From: Fluctibacter halophilus
GTDB taxonomy: Bacteria; Pseudomonadota; Gammaproteobacteria; Enterobacterales; Alteromonadaceae
Length of the DNA: 64,000 nt
Direction: 5' to 3'
Assembly (NCBI RefSeq): GCF_020687825.1
Contig: NZ_JAJEWP010000001.1
Location: 1-64,000 of the forward strand
Shown: positions 18,490-26,515 of the stretch, in pieces
Numbering within the stretch: the first letter of the stretch is position 1
Layout: each line of letters opens with the position of its first letter
The notes under the pieces: generated by a model
Told to the model about the DNA's origin: nothing
Databases searched by the model: none
Seen by the model: only the letters and a program-made list of their open reading frames with translations
Program-made: the position numbers and the translations under genes

Positions 18490-19143
18490 TTAAGCTTGCT
18501 CATCGAATCTAATAGTTTCTAAGATGCTTTTATCTTTGGCAATGTAGTTCAAAACATTACTCGATTCCCACCGAATTCGACCGATTCTACCATTAAAAAA
18601 GAATTCATCTGGCTCTTCAGAAAGAACTGTATTTTTATAGATTTCTTTGCCTGACTTATCAGTGACGATGATGTCTAGTCTAAATGCTTCCGCAGTATGC
18701 TCTGCATTTAGGCTTGCAACCATACTGCGGTTTGGATTGTTTTTCCGACTTACTTCATATGAGTTTAAAAACCTTTCTTCTATGACACTAGATCTTGCCT
18801 TTTCAAATGGCTCTTTCGCCCAGCCATTAGCCTCACACAAACTCAATAGGGAGTTATAAAGCTTAGATAATAGCAGCTCCTTTTTTTCAATGGGATTGAG
18901 TTTCCTGAAGGAGTCAAAATCAAATGACTGGTAGTATTTAAGGACAGAGCTACTTGTTTCGAGCGTCCCATCTCTAGGGTCTCCTTCACTCAGCTTAACA
19001 ACTACCCTATAAACACTTTCCGTTTCTAAGCCTTTAAAATGCCTTTCAAAATGTGCGCAAACACACCTACTTTCGAGTGTGAAAGCTCTCGAATCATCTA
19101 ACTCTAACTTATATGCCCAAAGATCAAATTCTTTAAGTTTCAA
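18490..19143 (-). CDS. Cassette-borne hypothetical protein
   Basis: 217 residues, AT-rich and with codon use unlike its neighbours. No signal peptide, membrane segment or known domain is recognised. The protein is acidic and mixed alpha/beta in appearance, with a basic-acidic stretch LNPIEKKELLLSKLYNSLLSLCEANGW and a C-terminal block DIIVTDKSGKEIYKNTVL that resembles an immunoglobulin-like or ligand-binding beta sheet. It is the only gene in island B, which is how integron cassettes are built. Cassette genes often encode toxins, immunity or defence proteins, but nothing here shows which. Confidence 0.75.
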   Translation of the reverse strand: MKLKEFDLWAYKLELDDSRAFTLESRCVCAHFERHFKGLETESVYRVVVKLSEGDPRDGTLETSSSVLKYYQSFDFDSFRKLNPIEKKELLLSKLYNSLLSLCEANGWAKEPFEKARSSVIEERFLNSYEVSRKNNPNRSMVASLNAEHTAEAFRLDIIVTDKSGKEIYKNTVLSEEPDEFFFNGRIGRIRWESSNVLNYIAKDKSILETIRFDEQA

Positions 19144-19354
19144 GATTTCCTCTCAATAGCACAATGCATGATTTCGCATAACAATTTAATAGTGCGCAAT
19201 TTGCGCGTTTTTCTACCACAAGCTTGCGCGTATATGTCCTCTGACCATTGATATCAGGTCTCTGGAAAGCTTGTCAGTGCAGCGATGCAACAAGCAGTAC
19301 AGATGACGCCCTGAACGAAAACGACCTGTTTGCTCGTTTTCCTGAATATGGGAG

Positions 19355-19424
19355 CAATGTCCGTTTCAACGCAAGACAAATGGCCAGGTTGATAACGGTT
19401 TAAGGTCCACTAATCGCTCTAAGC
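19355..19424 (+). repeat. Right-end repeat of cassette island B
   Basis: Starts AATGTCCGTTTCAACGCAAG and ends GTCCACTAATCGCTCTAAGC (19405-19424). The terminal 20-mer differs from the island C right end (62596-62615) at one base, and the start resembles AATGTCTGCTCTTTGCTTAA there. The stretch 19144-19354 between the cassette start and this repeat holds GCATAAC (19176-19182), an adjoining attC-like half (GCGCAATTTGCGCG) and nothing else recognised. Confidence 0.6.
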
Positions 19425-19455
19425 CCCCCTAACACCTGGGAGTGGAAATCAGGCG

Positions 19456-19480
19456 TAAAAAAAAGCGGCGTAGGGCCGCT
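19456..19480 (-). terminator. Intrinsic terminator after the 18-residue-repeat gene
   Basis: On the minus strand AGCGGC/GCCGCT hairpin (19480-19464) followed by eight T residues; it lies 5 bp beyond the stop codon of the gene at 19485-19940. Confidence 0.85.
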
Positions 19481-19484
19481 TTTT

Positions 19485-19940
19485 CTATTTTTCGTCATCG
19501 TCGTCTTTTTTGTCTTTACGCTTGTCTTTGTCTTTATTTTTATCTTTATATTTGTGTTTGTCTTTCTTGTGCTCTGCCTTGCGAGCTTCACGGTTCATTT
19601 CCCGCTCGGCTTTATCCCGTTCCCGATCTGCTTTGCGGGCTTCGCGGTTCATTTCCCGTTCGGCTTTGTCCCGTTCCTGGTCGGCTTTACGGGCTTCGCG
19701 GTCCATTTCCCGTTCGGCTTTGTCCCGTTCCTGGTCCGCCTTGCGGGCTTCGCGGTTCATTTCCCGCTCGGCTTTGTCCCGTTCCAGATCCACTTTACGG
19801 GCTTCACGGGCCATTTCCCGCTCTTTTTTGAGCGCTTCCCGTTCTGCTTCGGTGCGTTCTTCATTGGTGACCTGCGCCTGTGCAGTGAAGACGGCACTGA
19901 TCAGCAGGCCCAGTAACATCGTTCGGCGTGTATTTTTCAT
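19485..19940 (-). CDS. Secreted, highly charged repeat protein
   Basis: 151 residues. A signal peptide (MKNTRRTMLLGLLISAVFTAQAQ) is followed by an entirely charged mature part. It has four near-identical 18-residue units of the type ADQERDKAEREMNREARK, then a Lys/Asp tail (KDKNKDKDKRKDKKDDDDEK). The pattern predicts one long helix or coiled coil, rich in ion pairs, in the periplasm or outside the cell. No family is recognised. The repeats are also nearly identical at DNA level, so copy number may vary between strains. Low-complexity charged repeats make any homology inference unsafe. Confidence 0.75.
   Translation of the reverse strand: MKNTRRTMLLGLLISAVFTAQAQVTNEERTEAEREALKKEREMAREARKVDLERDKAEREMNREARKADQERDKAEREMDREARKADQERDKAEREMNREARKADRERDKAEREMNREARKAEHKKDKHKYKDKNKDKDKRKDKKDDDDEK
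19576..19815 (-). repeat. Tandem 54-bp coding repeats
   Basis: Four and a partial fifth unit of 54 bp, each encoding 18 residues in frame. Units differ by a few substitutions, mostly in the Asp-Gln/Arg-Glu positions. They lie inside the gene at 19485-19940. Confidence 0.85.
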
Positions 19941-20022
19941 TATGTGTCCCTTTGTGTTTACCGATTAACGTTTACTAGCATAGCAGGCAATCTGGAAAAT
20001 TCGGTAAATCAATCGGGGCGCG

Positions 20023-21753
20023 TCAGGCGCGCTGGCGCTGTTGGTTGTCTGTCGGCTCTGGCATGTAACGGGCTCGCTTCTTGGCTTTGAGGCGCGTCAC
20101 GTCTGCCAGGATCAGGCCATCCACACAATGGCTGAAATCCGGGTCAATGTTAAAACTCAGGAATTGCACCCCATCGGGTTCGAGGGTTTCGGTGTACTGC
20201 TTGTACAGCGTCGGTACCGCCACACCCATGTTGGCAAGCAAGTGTTTGAGCTTGCTGAAATCGGCTTTGTAATCGTCGCCACAGAAGGCGTCGGCCAGAC
20301 CGGCAGGGAGATCGTAGGGAAGCTTGGCCTTGACCCACTGTTCATCGTTGCCAAAGTAGGTGCTGTAGAACAGCACCAGCAAATCTTTGGCCGCCTTGGG
20401 GTAGGCATCACTGAGACTGACGGCGCCGAACAAATAACGGTAGTGGGGGTGGCGTTGTAAGAAGGCACCAATCCCATACCACAGGTAATCCAGGCTGCGT
20501 TTGCCCCAATAGCGGGGTTGCACAAAACTGCGTCCCAATTCGAGGCCCTGCGACAGGTATTCATCCATCTCAGGGCCATAGTCAAACAGGGTGGCGGAAT
20601 ACAGGCCATCCAGCCCCTTGGTTTTGATCAACTGATCGGCCGCACCGAACCGGTAGGCGCCGGCAATTTCCAGGTCGTCCCGATCCCACAGGATCAGGTG
20701 GATATAATCATTGTCGTATTTATCGATATCGCGGCGCTGGTTGCTGCCTTCGCCCACCGCCCGGAAGGCCACTTCACGCAGACGGCCAATCTCTCGCATG
20801 ATCGGCGAGCTGCCCCGGTGGTGATACAAATAAATCTGTTTACCGTCGCCGGTTTCACCGAGCAATTCGCAATGTTGTTTGATGGCACGGGACAGTTCTT
20901 TGCGATCTTCGGGCAGGGCAATGGCGCTCTGGGTTTTGAAGATGCCGGTTTTGCCCGCACCGACCATGTACAAATGGCGTTTGAATAACTTCAGTAGCTG
21001 CTTGGGCGCCACTTTGGTTTGGTTATAGGCGGTAAAAGGGATCAACTCACCGATGCGCATCGGCAGATGCTTGCGTCGTTGTTTGAACATTTCCTTGACC
21101 AGCAACAGGGTCGCCAGGGGTTTGTACAGCATCGACACGCCGTAGAACAGCGGCGAGTTTTTGGCATCGATAAACACCGGCAAAATCGGTGCCTGGCTTT
21201 GCCGGGCAATGCGCAGAAAGCCACTGCGCCAGGCGGTATCGCGTACACCCTGAGGACGCAACCGGGACACTTCGCCGGCGGGGAAAATCAGTACCGCTCC
21301 TTCGTTGTCGAGGTGCTTCTGAATGTTCAGCAGGTGTTCTTTGGGGGTGCCACCCTGCATGTTATTCACCGGTAACAACAACTCGTGCAGCGGCGTCAGG
21401 GTCATCAGCATCTGATTGGCCACTACCTTGATGTCATGACGCACTTCACTGACCAGCTTTATCAGGGCCAGCGCATCCAGTGAACCAATCGGATGGTTGG
21501 CAATGATCACCACCCGACCTTCGCTGGGAATGCGTTCCTTCTCGACGTCCCGTACCGAATAACTGATGTTGAAGTAGGCAAGGACCTGCTCAATAAAATC
21601 CAACCCGGTGTGGTGGGGGTAGTTCTCGCCGAATTCGACAATCTCCCGCTCATGCAACAGGTGCCTGAGAACAAAACTTAAAGGACGGTGCAGCCAGGGA
21701 TGGGTTTCGATGTGCGGGTAATGCTTCGCGAGGACGTCATTCACGGTAAACAT
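20023..21753 (-). CDS. Bifunctional acyltransferase, OlsF-like (ornithine-lipid synthesis)
   Basis: 576 residues from ATG 21753; the frame is open to a GTG at 21810, but AAGAG lies 6 bp before the ATG. The N-terminal half (about 60-270) is a PlsC-type O-acyltransferase with NHPIGSLDAL (HxxxxD form) and FPAGEVSRL. The C-terminal half (about 320-575) looks like an OlsB/GNAT-type N-acyltransferase: REIGRLREVAFRAVGEG, AYRFG and LELGRSFVQPRYW. This two-domain order is that of OlsF, which makes ornithine lipids from ornithine in one polypeptide. The substrate is inferred from architecture only; other amino-acid lipids are possible. A phosphoesterase of lipid-A type is the upstream neighbour. Confidence 0.75.
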   Translation of the reverse strand: MFTVNDVLAKHYPHIETHPWLHRPLSFVLRHLLHEREIVEFGENYPHHTGLDFIEQVLAYFNISYSVRDVEKERIPSEGRVVIIANHPIGSLDALALIKLVSEVRHDIKVVANQMLMTLTPLHELLLPVNNMQGGTPKEHLLNIQKHLDNEGAVLIFPAGEVSRLRPQGVRDTAWRSGFLRIARQSQAPILPVFIDAKNSPLFYGVSMLYKPLATLLLVKEMFKQRRKHLPMRIGELIPFTAYNQTKVAPKQLLKLFKRHLYMVGAGKTGIFKTQSAIALPEDRKELSRAIKQHCELLGETGDGKQIYLYHHRGSSPIMREIGRLREVAFRAVGEGSNQRRDIDKYDNDYIHLILWDRDDLEIAGAYRFGAADQLIKTKGLDGLYSATLFDYGPEMDEYLSQGLELGRSFVQPRYWGKRSLDYLWYGIGAFLQRHPHYRYLFGAVSLSDAYPKAAKDLLVLFYSTYFGNDEQWVKAKLPYDLPAGLADAFCGDDYKADFSKLKHLLANMGVAVPTLYKQYTETLEPDGVQFLSFNIDPDFSHCVDGLILADVTRLKAKKRARYMPEPTDNQQRQRA

Positions 21754-21855
21754 AGGCGCTCTTTTTATCGTTGCTGTTATCCCCGTCAGGTTAGGTGGAG
21801 TATGTGACACTTTGGTGTGGGCGGGATGTCACTTTCATGACACCCGCACGGGTTA

Positions 21856-22668
21856 TCAGGCCGCCTGAGGTTTTCCGACGTTGCACCCTGAAGACGGTTC
21901 GGTATGCAGATCAATCACTTCACCGCGGCCCTGCTGGGAGGTCCAGCGCAACAATTGCAGGTTGCCCTGATGGTCTTCGGTTAATGCCGAGCAATTCTCA
22001 ATCCAGTCGCCATCGTTGAAATAGGTCAGGCCATCGATGTGGAGGATTTCCGGGTGGTGTATGTGACCACACACTACGCCGTCAAGCCCCAGTGTACGTG
22101 CTCTGTCAATGCAAGCCTGGCGGTAACGGGCAATCGCCTTCGCGGCCCCTTTGATATGTCCCTTAATGTAGCCAGCCAATGACCAGTAGGGGCGGCCGCG
22201 GGCCGTTTGCAGGCGATTGTACCAGCGGTTCAGGAACAGCAGCAGGTCATAGCCCTTGTCGCCAATCCAGGCGTGTATCCGGCCAAAGCACACTTCCTCA
22301 TCAAACTGATCACCGTGCAGCACCAGCAGGCGTTTGCCCTGGGCCGTGACGTGAATGTGTTCGCGCTTGACGGTTACGTTGCTGAAGGCCATGCCGTCGT
22401 ATTTCTGCAGCGGCGCGTCGTGGTTGCCCGGCAGGTAAACGATTCGGGTGCCCTGTTGCGACAGGGTCATCAATCGGTGCAATACCTGATTGTGGCTGTC
22501 TGGCCAATGCATGCGGTTCTGCATCGCCCACATATCGATGATGTCACCGACCAAATACAGGGTGTCGATATGGGTATGGCTGAGGAAGTTGAGCAGGTAA
22601 TCGGCTTTGCAGTCTTTATTGCCCAGATGGATGTCCGACAACCAGACGGTTTTGTAGTGTGTGCCCAT
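21856..22668 (-). CDS. UDP-2,3-diacylglucosamine diphosphatase-like metallophosphoesterase
   Basis: 270 residues. All five calcineurin-type metal motifs are seen: SDIHLGN, GDIIDMW, PGNHD, HGDQFD and CGHIHHPE. The arrangement matches the LpxH-related family, which cleaves UDP-2,3-diacylglucosamine in lipid A synthesis; this longer paralogue type has an insert around RWYNRLQTARGRPYWSLAGYIKGHIKG that may contact membrane lipid. It is probably not the essential LpxH itself, and the true substrate is uncertain. It is followed by the OlsF-like gene on the same strand with about a 100-bp gap, suggesting a shared role in membrane lipid modification. Confidence 0.8.
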   Translation of the reverse strand: MGTHYKTVWLSDIHLGNKDCKADYLLNFLSHTHIDTLYLVGDIIDMWAMQNRMHWPDSHNQVLHRLMTLSQQGTRIVYLPGNHDAPLQKYDGMAFSNVTVKREHIHVTAQGKRLLVLHGDQFDEEVCFGRIHAWIGDKGYDLLLFLNRWYNRLQTARGRPYWSLAGYIKGHIKGAAKAIARYRQACIDRARTLGLDGVVCGHIHHPEILHIDGLTYFNDGDWIENCSALTEDHQGNLQLLRWTSQQGRGEVIDLHTEPSSGCNVGKPQAA

Positions 22669-22772
22669 AATGTGTCCATTGCATTGTTGCTGGCTTATGG
22701 GCTTACAAGGTTAGGTTGTCAGTTTGACGAGGAGATGACGGTCCATTGACCGTGAGATGACAAATCGCAGGC

Positions 22773-22798
22773 ACAAAAAAAGCGCCAGCGGCGCTTTT
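22773..22798 (-). terminator. Intrinsic terminator after rpsT
   Basis: On the minus strand AAAAGCGCC GCT GGCGCTTTT hairpin followed by further T residues, 20 bp past the rpsT stop. Confidence 0.88.
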
Positions 22799-22817
22799 CT
22801 TTTAAAGCAAGCAGCGA

Positions 22818-23081
22818 TTAAGCGATTGCTTTAATTTGAGCTGACAGGCGGCTCTTATGGCGTGCTGCTTTGTTCTTGTGGATCAGGCCACGAGTAGCCA
22901 TACGATCCAGAACAGGAGTAGCAACGCTAAACGCTTCCTGAGCTGCTTCTTTGTCGCCAGCCTTGATCGCAGCGTTTACCTTTTTCAGGTAAGTACGCAT
23001 CATCGAACGACGGCTCGCATTGTGCTGACGGCGCTTTTCAGCCTGGATAGCACGTTTCTTAGCAGACTTAATGTTAGCCAA
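22818..23081 (-). CDS. rpsT: Small ribosomal subunit protein S20
   Basis: 87 residues, the exact family length: [26 protein letters not shown] is diagnostic. S20 binds 16S rRNA early in 30S assembly. The start codon is TTG (23081-23079) behind GGGAG. A non-ATG start is also used by rpsT of enteric bacteria, where it takes part in autoregulation by S20. It has its own consensus promoter and terminator and is divergent from the CBS-murJ direction. Confidence 0.97.
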   Translation of the reverse strand: MANIKSAKKRAIQAEKRRQHNASRRSMMRTYLKKVNAAIKAGDKEAAQEAFSVATPVLDRMATRGLIHKNKAARHKSRLSAQIKAIA

Positions 23082-23124
23082 GGTAAACTCCCAAAAAAAT
23101 TTACGTCAAAATTCAAGGGTGCGG

Positions 23125-23153
23125 ATTGTGCCTAGTTACAGGCCAATTGTCAA
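23125..23153 (-). promoter_or_regulatory. Sigma-70 promoter of rpsT
   Basis: On the minus strand a perfect TTGACA (23153-23148), a 17-bp spacer, and CACAAT (23130-23125), followed by a GC-rich discriminator (CCGCACCC). The leader to the TTG start is about 35 nt. Confidence 0.8.
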
Positions 23154-23324
23154 ACAGTTTTGGGCGATAATTACCCGTTTTTTGAAAATAAACCCTGCAC
23201 GCGGAATCAGGCTTTGCAGTGGATCAAAGCCGGGTCGTTTATCCTTTGCGTGTCGGCGGCCTGGGGTTAAAGTATATACTGAATAGGCTATGCTTAGCGA
23301 TGTAAACGAAGGGAGAGATTGTGT

Positions 23325-23786
23325 ATGGCGCAAGCGCGGACTGACGTACCGACCCAGGTGTCGGACATCATGACTCGACGATTGGTAAAACTGACCGCTC
23401 AGGCCAGCCTGGCGGATGCGCACCAGATTACCCGAGAGAAAGGCATTCGCCATTTGCCGGTGGTGGACCCGCTGACCGGCAAGGTGTTGGCCATCGTCAC
23501 CCAGAAAAGCCTGGTGGCGAAAGTGATCAGCCTGTTGTCCTTATACGGCAGCGAAGCGCTGGCCGAGCATGAACAGGACACCAGTATCCTGGAAGTGGCG
23601 GTGAAAGACTTCGACACTGCCCAGGCCGATGATCCGCTGATTGAAGTGGCGCCGTTTTTTCTGCGCAACAAGCACGGCTGTCTGCCGGTGGTCGATGACA
23701 AAGGCAGTTTGATTGGGATGGTGACGTCGTCAGACTTTGTCAAATTGTCAGCCCAGTTACTGGAGCATATCGGCGACCAGAATTAG
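23325..23786 (+). CDS. Two-CBS-domain protein
   Basis: 153 residues from ATG 23325, placed 8 bp after GGGAGA; an upstream TTG (23319) is less likely. Two CBS motifs are visible: VSDIMTRRLVKLTAQASLADAHQITREKGIRHLPVVD and a second ending GCLPVVDDKGSLIGMVTSSDFVKL. CBS pairs bind adenosine nucleotides and usually sense energy state for a partner protein. This stand-alone form has no attached catalytic domain and no known partner. It lies 82 bp before murJ on the same strand. Confidence 0.85.
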   Translation: MAQARTDVPTQVSDIMTRRLVKLTAQASLADAHQITREKGIRHLPVVDPLTGKVLAIVTQKSLVAKVISLLSLYGSEALAEHEQDTSILEVAVKDFDTAQADDPLIEVAPFFLRNKHGCLPVVDDKGSLIGMVTSSDFVKLSAQLLEHIGDQN

Positions 23787-23868
23787 CGCCTATTTTTACC
23801 CTCAGGCGTAGACGCCGACCAGAGGCGTCGCGCATAATGGAACCCTTTGTGGTTAAAGGGTCTTTAGG

Positions 23869-25443
23869 GTGTCAGGGAAACTCCTAAAATCAGGCATCAT
23901 TGTCAGCACCATGACATTGTTGTCGCGTGTGCTGGGCTTGCTGCGTGATGTGGTGGTGGCCAATTTGATGGGCGCCGGTGCGGCGGCCGATGTGTTCTTT
24001 TTTGCCAACAAGATCCCCAATTTTCTGCGCCGCCTGTTTGCCGAGGGCGCGTTCGCCCAGGCGTTTATTCCTGTTTTAAGTGAAGTCAAACACCAGGGCG
24101 AGTTCAGTGATTTGCGCCTGTTTATCGCCCGCGTGGCGGGTAGCCTTGGGGTAATTGTCACACTGGTGACCCTGGTCGGCGTGATTGGCTCGCCGTTGCT
24201 GGCGGCCTTGTTCGGTACCGGTTGGTTTGTGGAATATCTCAACGACGGACCAGGGGCGGACAAATACCTGCTGGCCAGCAGCATGCTCAAAATCACTTTT
24301 CCGTACCTGTTGTTTGTATCCCTGACCGGCTTGTCCGGCGCTATCCTCAATACCTTAAACCGCTTCGCCGTCGCGGCATTCACGCCGGTATTGCTGAACG
24401 TGGCCATTATCGGCTGCGCCATCTGGCTGGCACCGCAGTTCGAGCAGCCTGCCTTTGCACTGGCGTGGGGCGTGTTTCTGGGCGGCGTGCTGCAGTTGGT
24501 GTTCCAGTTACCGTTTCTGTACCGGGCAGGTGTGCTGGTTAAGCCCCAGTGGGGCTGGCGCGACCCGCAGGTGCAAAAAGTTCGCAAGCTGATGATCCCG
24601 GCGCTGTTCGGTGTCTCCGTTGGTCAGCTTAACCTGCTGTTTGACACCCTGATCGCAAGCTTTCTGATGACCGGCTCAATCAGCTGGTTGTATTATTCTG
24701 ACCGCCTGCTGGAGTTTCCGCTGGGATTGTTCGGCATTGCCATCGCCACGGTGATCCTGCCCACCTTGTCCAGCAACCATGTGACCAAGGACGACGCCGC
24801 GTTTGCCGGCAATATGGATTGGGCGGTTAAAATGGTCTGCATCTTAGGCATTCCTGCCGCCACCGGGTTGGCGGTGTTGGCCGAACCCATGCTGTTAACC
24901 ATTTTCCAGCGTGGTGCATTCACACCACAGGATGCAACGATGGCTTCTTACAGCCTGATTGCGTATTCCACCGGTTTGCTCAGCTTCATGCTGGTGAAAG
25001 TGTTGGCGCCGGGCTTTTTCTCACGTCAGGACACCAAAACGCCGGTCAAATTTGGGATCTGGTGTATGGCCGCCAATATGGTGTTTAACCTGGTACTGGC
25101 GATCCCGTTTGGTTACGTGGGGCTGGCCACTGCAACGGCGATGTCTTCCAGCCTCAATGCCTTATTGCTGTACATTACCCTGCATCGCCAGGGCGTCTAC
25201 CGGGTGTCGAATCACACCCTGAGTCTGGTACTTCGTATCGTGCTGGCCAGCGTTGCCATGGCGGCGACGCTGTTGTATCTGACCCCGCCCATTGCCGATT
25301 GGCTGAGCCGCTCGCTGGCGGACAAAGCGCTGCTGTTGGGCGGGCTGATTGGCGTTGGTGGACTCACCTTTTTTGTTGTACTGCTGATCCTGGGTGTCAG
25401 GCCTCGCGACTATCGGGGTCATGTAGACGTGCGCGGGGCTTAA
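23869..25443 (+). CDS. murJ: Lipid II flippase
   Basis: 524 residues with about 14 hydrophobic segments. MurJ/MviN features include the N-terminal LLKSGIIVSTMTLLSRVLGLLRDVVVANLMGAG, the block FFFANKIPNFLRRLFAEGAFAQAFIPV with conserved Arg residues in the central cavity, and FSRQDTKTPVK. It flips the undecaprenyl-linked peptidoglycan precursor across the inner membrane. GTG at 23869 follows AAAGGG by 8 bp. It sits in the typical gammaproteobacterial neighbourhood rpsT - murJ - ribF - ileS. Confidence 0.95.
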   Translation: MSGKLLKSGIIVSTMTLLSRVLGLLRDVVVANLMGAGAAADVFFFANKIPNFLRRLFAEGAFAQAFIPVLSEVKHQGEFSDLRLFIARVAGSLGVIVTLVTLVGVIGSPLLAALFGTGWFVEYLNDGPGADKYLLASSMLKITFPYLLFVSLTGLSGAILNTLNRFAVAAFTPVLLNVAIIGCAIWLAPQFEQPAFALAWGVFLGGVLQLVFQLPFLYRAGVLVKPQWGWRDPQVQKVRKLMIPALFGVSVGQLNLLFDTLIASFLMTGSISWLYYSDRLLEFPLGLFGIAIATVILPTLSSNHVTKDDAAFAGNMDWAVKMVCILGIPAATGLAVLAEPMLLTIFQRGAFTPQDATMASYSLIAYSTGLLSFMLVKVLAPGFFSRQDTKTPVKFGIWCMAANMVFNLVLAIPFGYVGLATATAMSSSLNALLLYITLHRQGVYRVSNHTLSLVLRIVLASVAMAATLLYLTPPIADWLSRSLADKALLLGGLIGVGGLTFFVVLLILGVRPRDYRGHVDVRGA

Positions 25444-25551
25444 AAATCGGGGCATTGAAGGGGGGGCGTCCCTTTCTTTCAGCCGCCAATTGGTTATAAT
25501 CCCCGCTTTTGGATCTGTCCAATAATCTGTTCGGCCATTTCGGGGAAAGCA

Positions 25552-26478
25552 GTGGAGTTAGTTCGCGGCCTGCACAACATCCGTGAAAGACATCGCGGTT
25601 GCGTGTTGACCATTGGAAAATTTGATGGTGTGCATCTTGGTCACCAGGCGGTGCTGGGCAATCTGGTCAAGCAGGCCAGGGCGATGGGATTGCCGGCAAC
25701 GGTGATGGTGTTTGAACCCCAGCCCGAAGAAGTGTTTTCCCCGGCGCAGGCGCCTGCGCGGTTGAGTCGCCTGCGTGACAAGTATGAGTTACTGCGGGCG
25801 CAGGGGGTCGATCGATTATTGTGTATCCGCTTTGATCAGGCGTTTGCCGGGCAAAGCGCGGACTTTTTTATCCAGGACCTGCTGGTCAAGCAACTGGGTG
25901 TACGGTTTCTGGTCGTTGGCGATGACTTTCGCTTCGGCAAAGGCCGTCAGGGCGATTTTGCGATGCTGGAAGCGGCTGGTCGTCAGAGTGATTTTACCGT
26001 GGTCAGTACCGACAGCTTTCGCCTCGCCGATTGTCGCATCAGCTCAACAGCCATCCGCGGCGCGTTGGCCCGGGATCAATTCAGCGTGGCGGAAGACATG
26101 CTGGGACGCCCGTTTTCAATCAATGGCAAAGTGGTACATGGCGATAAGAAGGGACGAACCATCGGTTTTCCCACAGCCAATGTGTTGCTGAAACGGTGTA
26201 AAACCCCGGTGCATGGGGTGTTTGCCGTCAATGTCCATTTGGATGGACAGCGCTGGCCGGGCGTGGCCAATATAGGCACCCGACCGACTGTGCATGGGCA
26301 ACGGGCACAGCTAGAGGTCCATGTGTTTGGGTATCAAGGCGATTTGTACGGCCGCCGAATAGCCGTCACGTTCAGCGCAAAGTTGCGCGATGAACAATCC
26401 TTTGCCTCGTTTGAGGCACTGCGTGAGCAAATTGAGAAGGATGCCACGCAAGCCCGTCAGATTTTGGGCATAGCATAA
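25552..26478 (+). CDS. ribF: Bifunctional riboflavin kinase/FMN adenylyltransferase
   Basis: 308 residues. The N-terminal FAD synthetase domain has [15 protein letters not shown] (nucleotidyl-transferase HxGH form) and [16 protein letters not shown]; the C-terminal flavokinase domain has [13 protein letters not shown] and [10 protein letters not shown]. It converts riboflavin to FMN and then FAD. The start is GTG at 25552. TATAAT at 25495-25500 may be its -10. No FMN riboswitch is seen in the leader. It is the first gene of the ribF-ileS-lspA-fkpB-ispH run. Confidence 0.95.
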   Translation: MELVRGLHNIRERHRGCVLTIGKFDGVHLGHQAVLGNLVKQARAMGLPATVMVFEPQPEEVFSPAQAPARLSRLRDKYELLRAQGVDRLLCIRFDQAFAGQSADFFIQDLLVKQLGVRFLVVGDDFRFGKGRQGDFAMLEAAGRQSDFTVVSTDSFRLADCRISSTAIRGALARDQFSVAEDMLGRPFSINGKVVHGDKKGRTIGFPTANVLLKRCKTPVHGVFAVNVHLDGQRWPGVANIGTRPTVHGQRAQLEVHVFGYQGDLYGRRIAVTFSAKLRDEQSFASFEALREQIEKDATQARQILGIA

Positions 26479-26515
26479 TTTTTTACGAATAAGTCAACGT
26501 TGGATTTTACCGTCA

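Noticed and set aside
19576-19815. Regular 54-bp tandem repeats that might look like a CRISPR array
   Set aside because: There are no unique spacers between units and the repeats encode an in-frame 18-residue unit of a secreted protein.
25440-25551. FMN riboswitch before ribF
   Set aside because: The leader is short, and the conserved RFN core is not seen.
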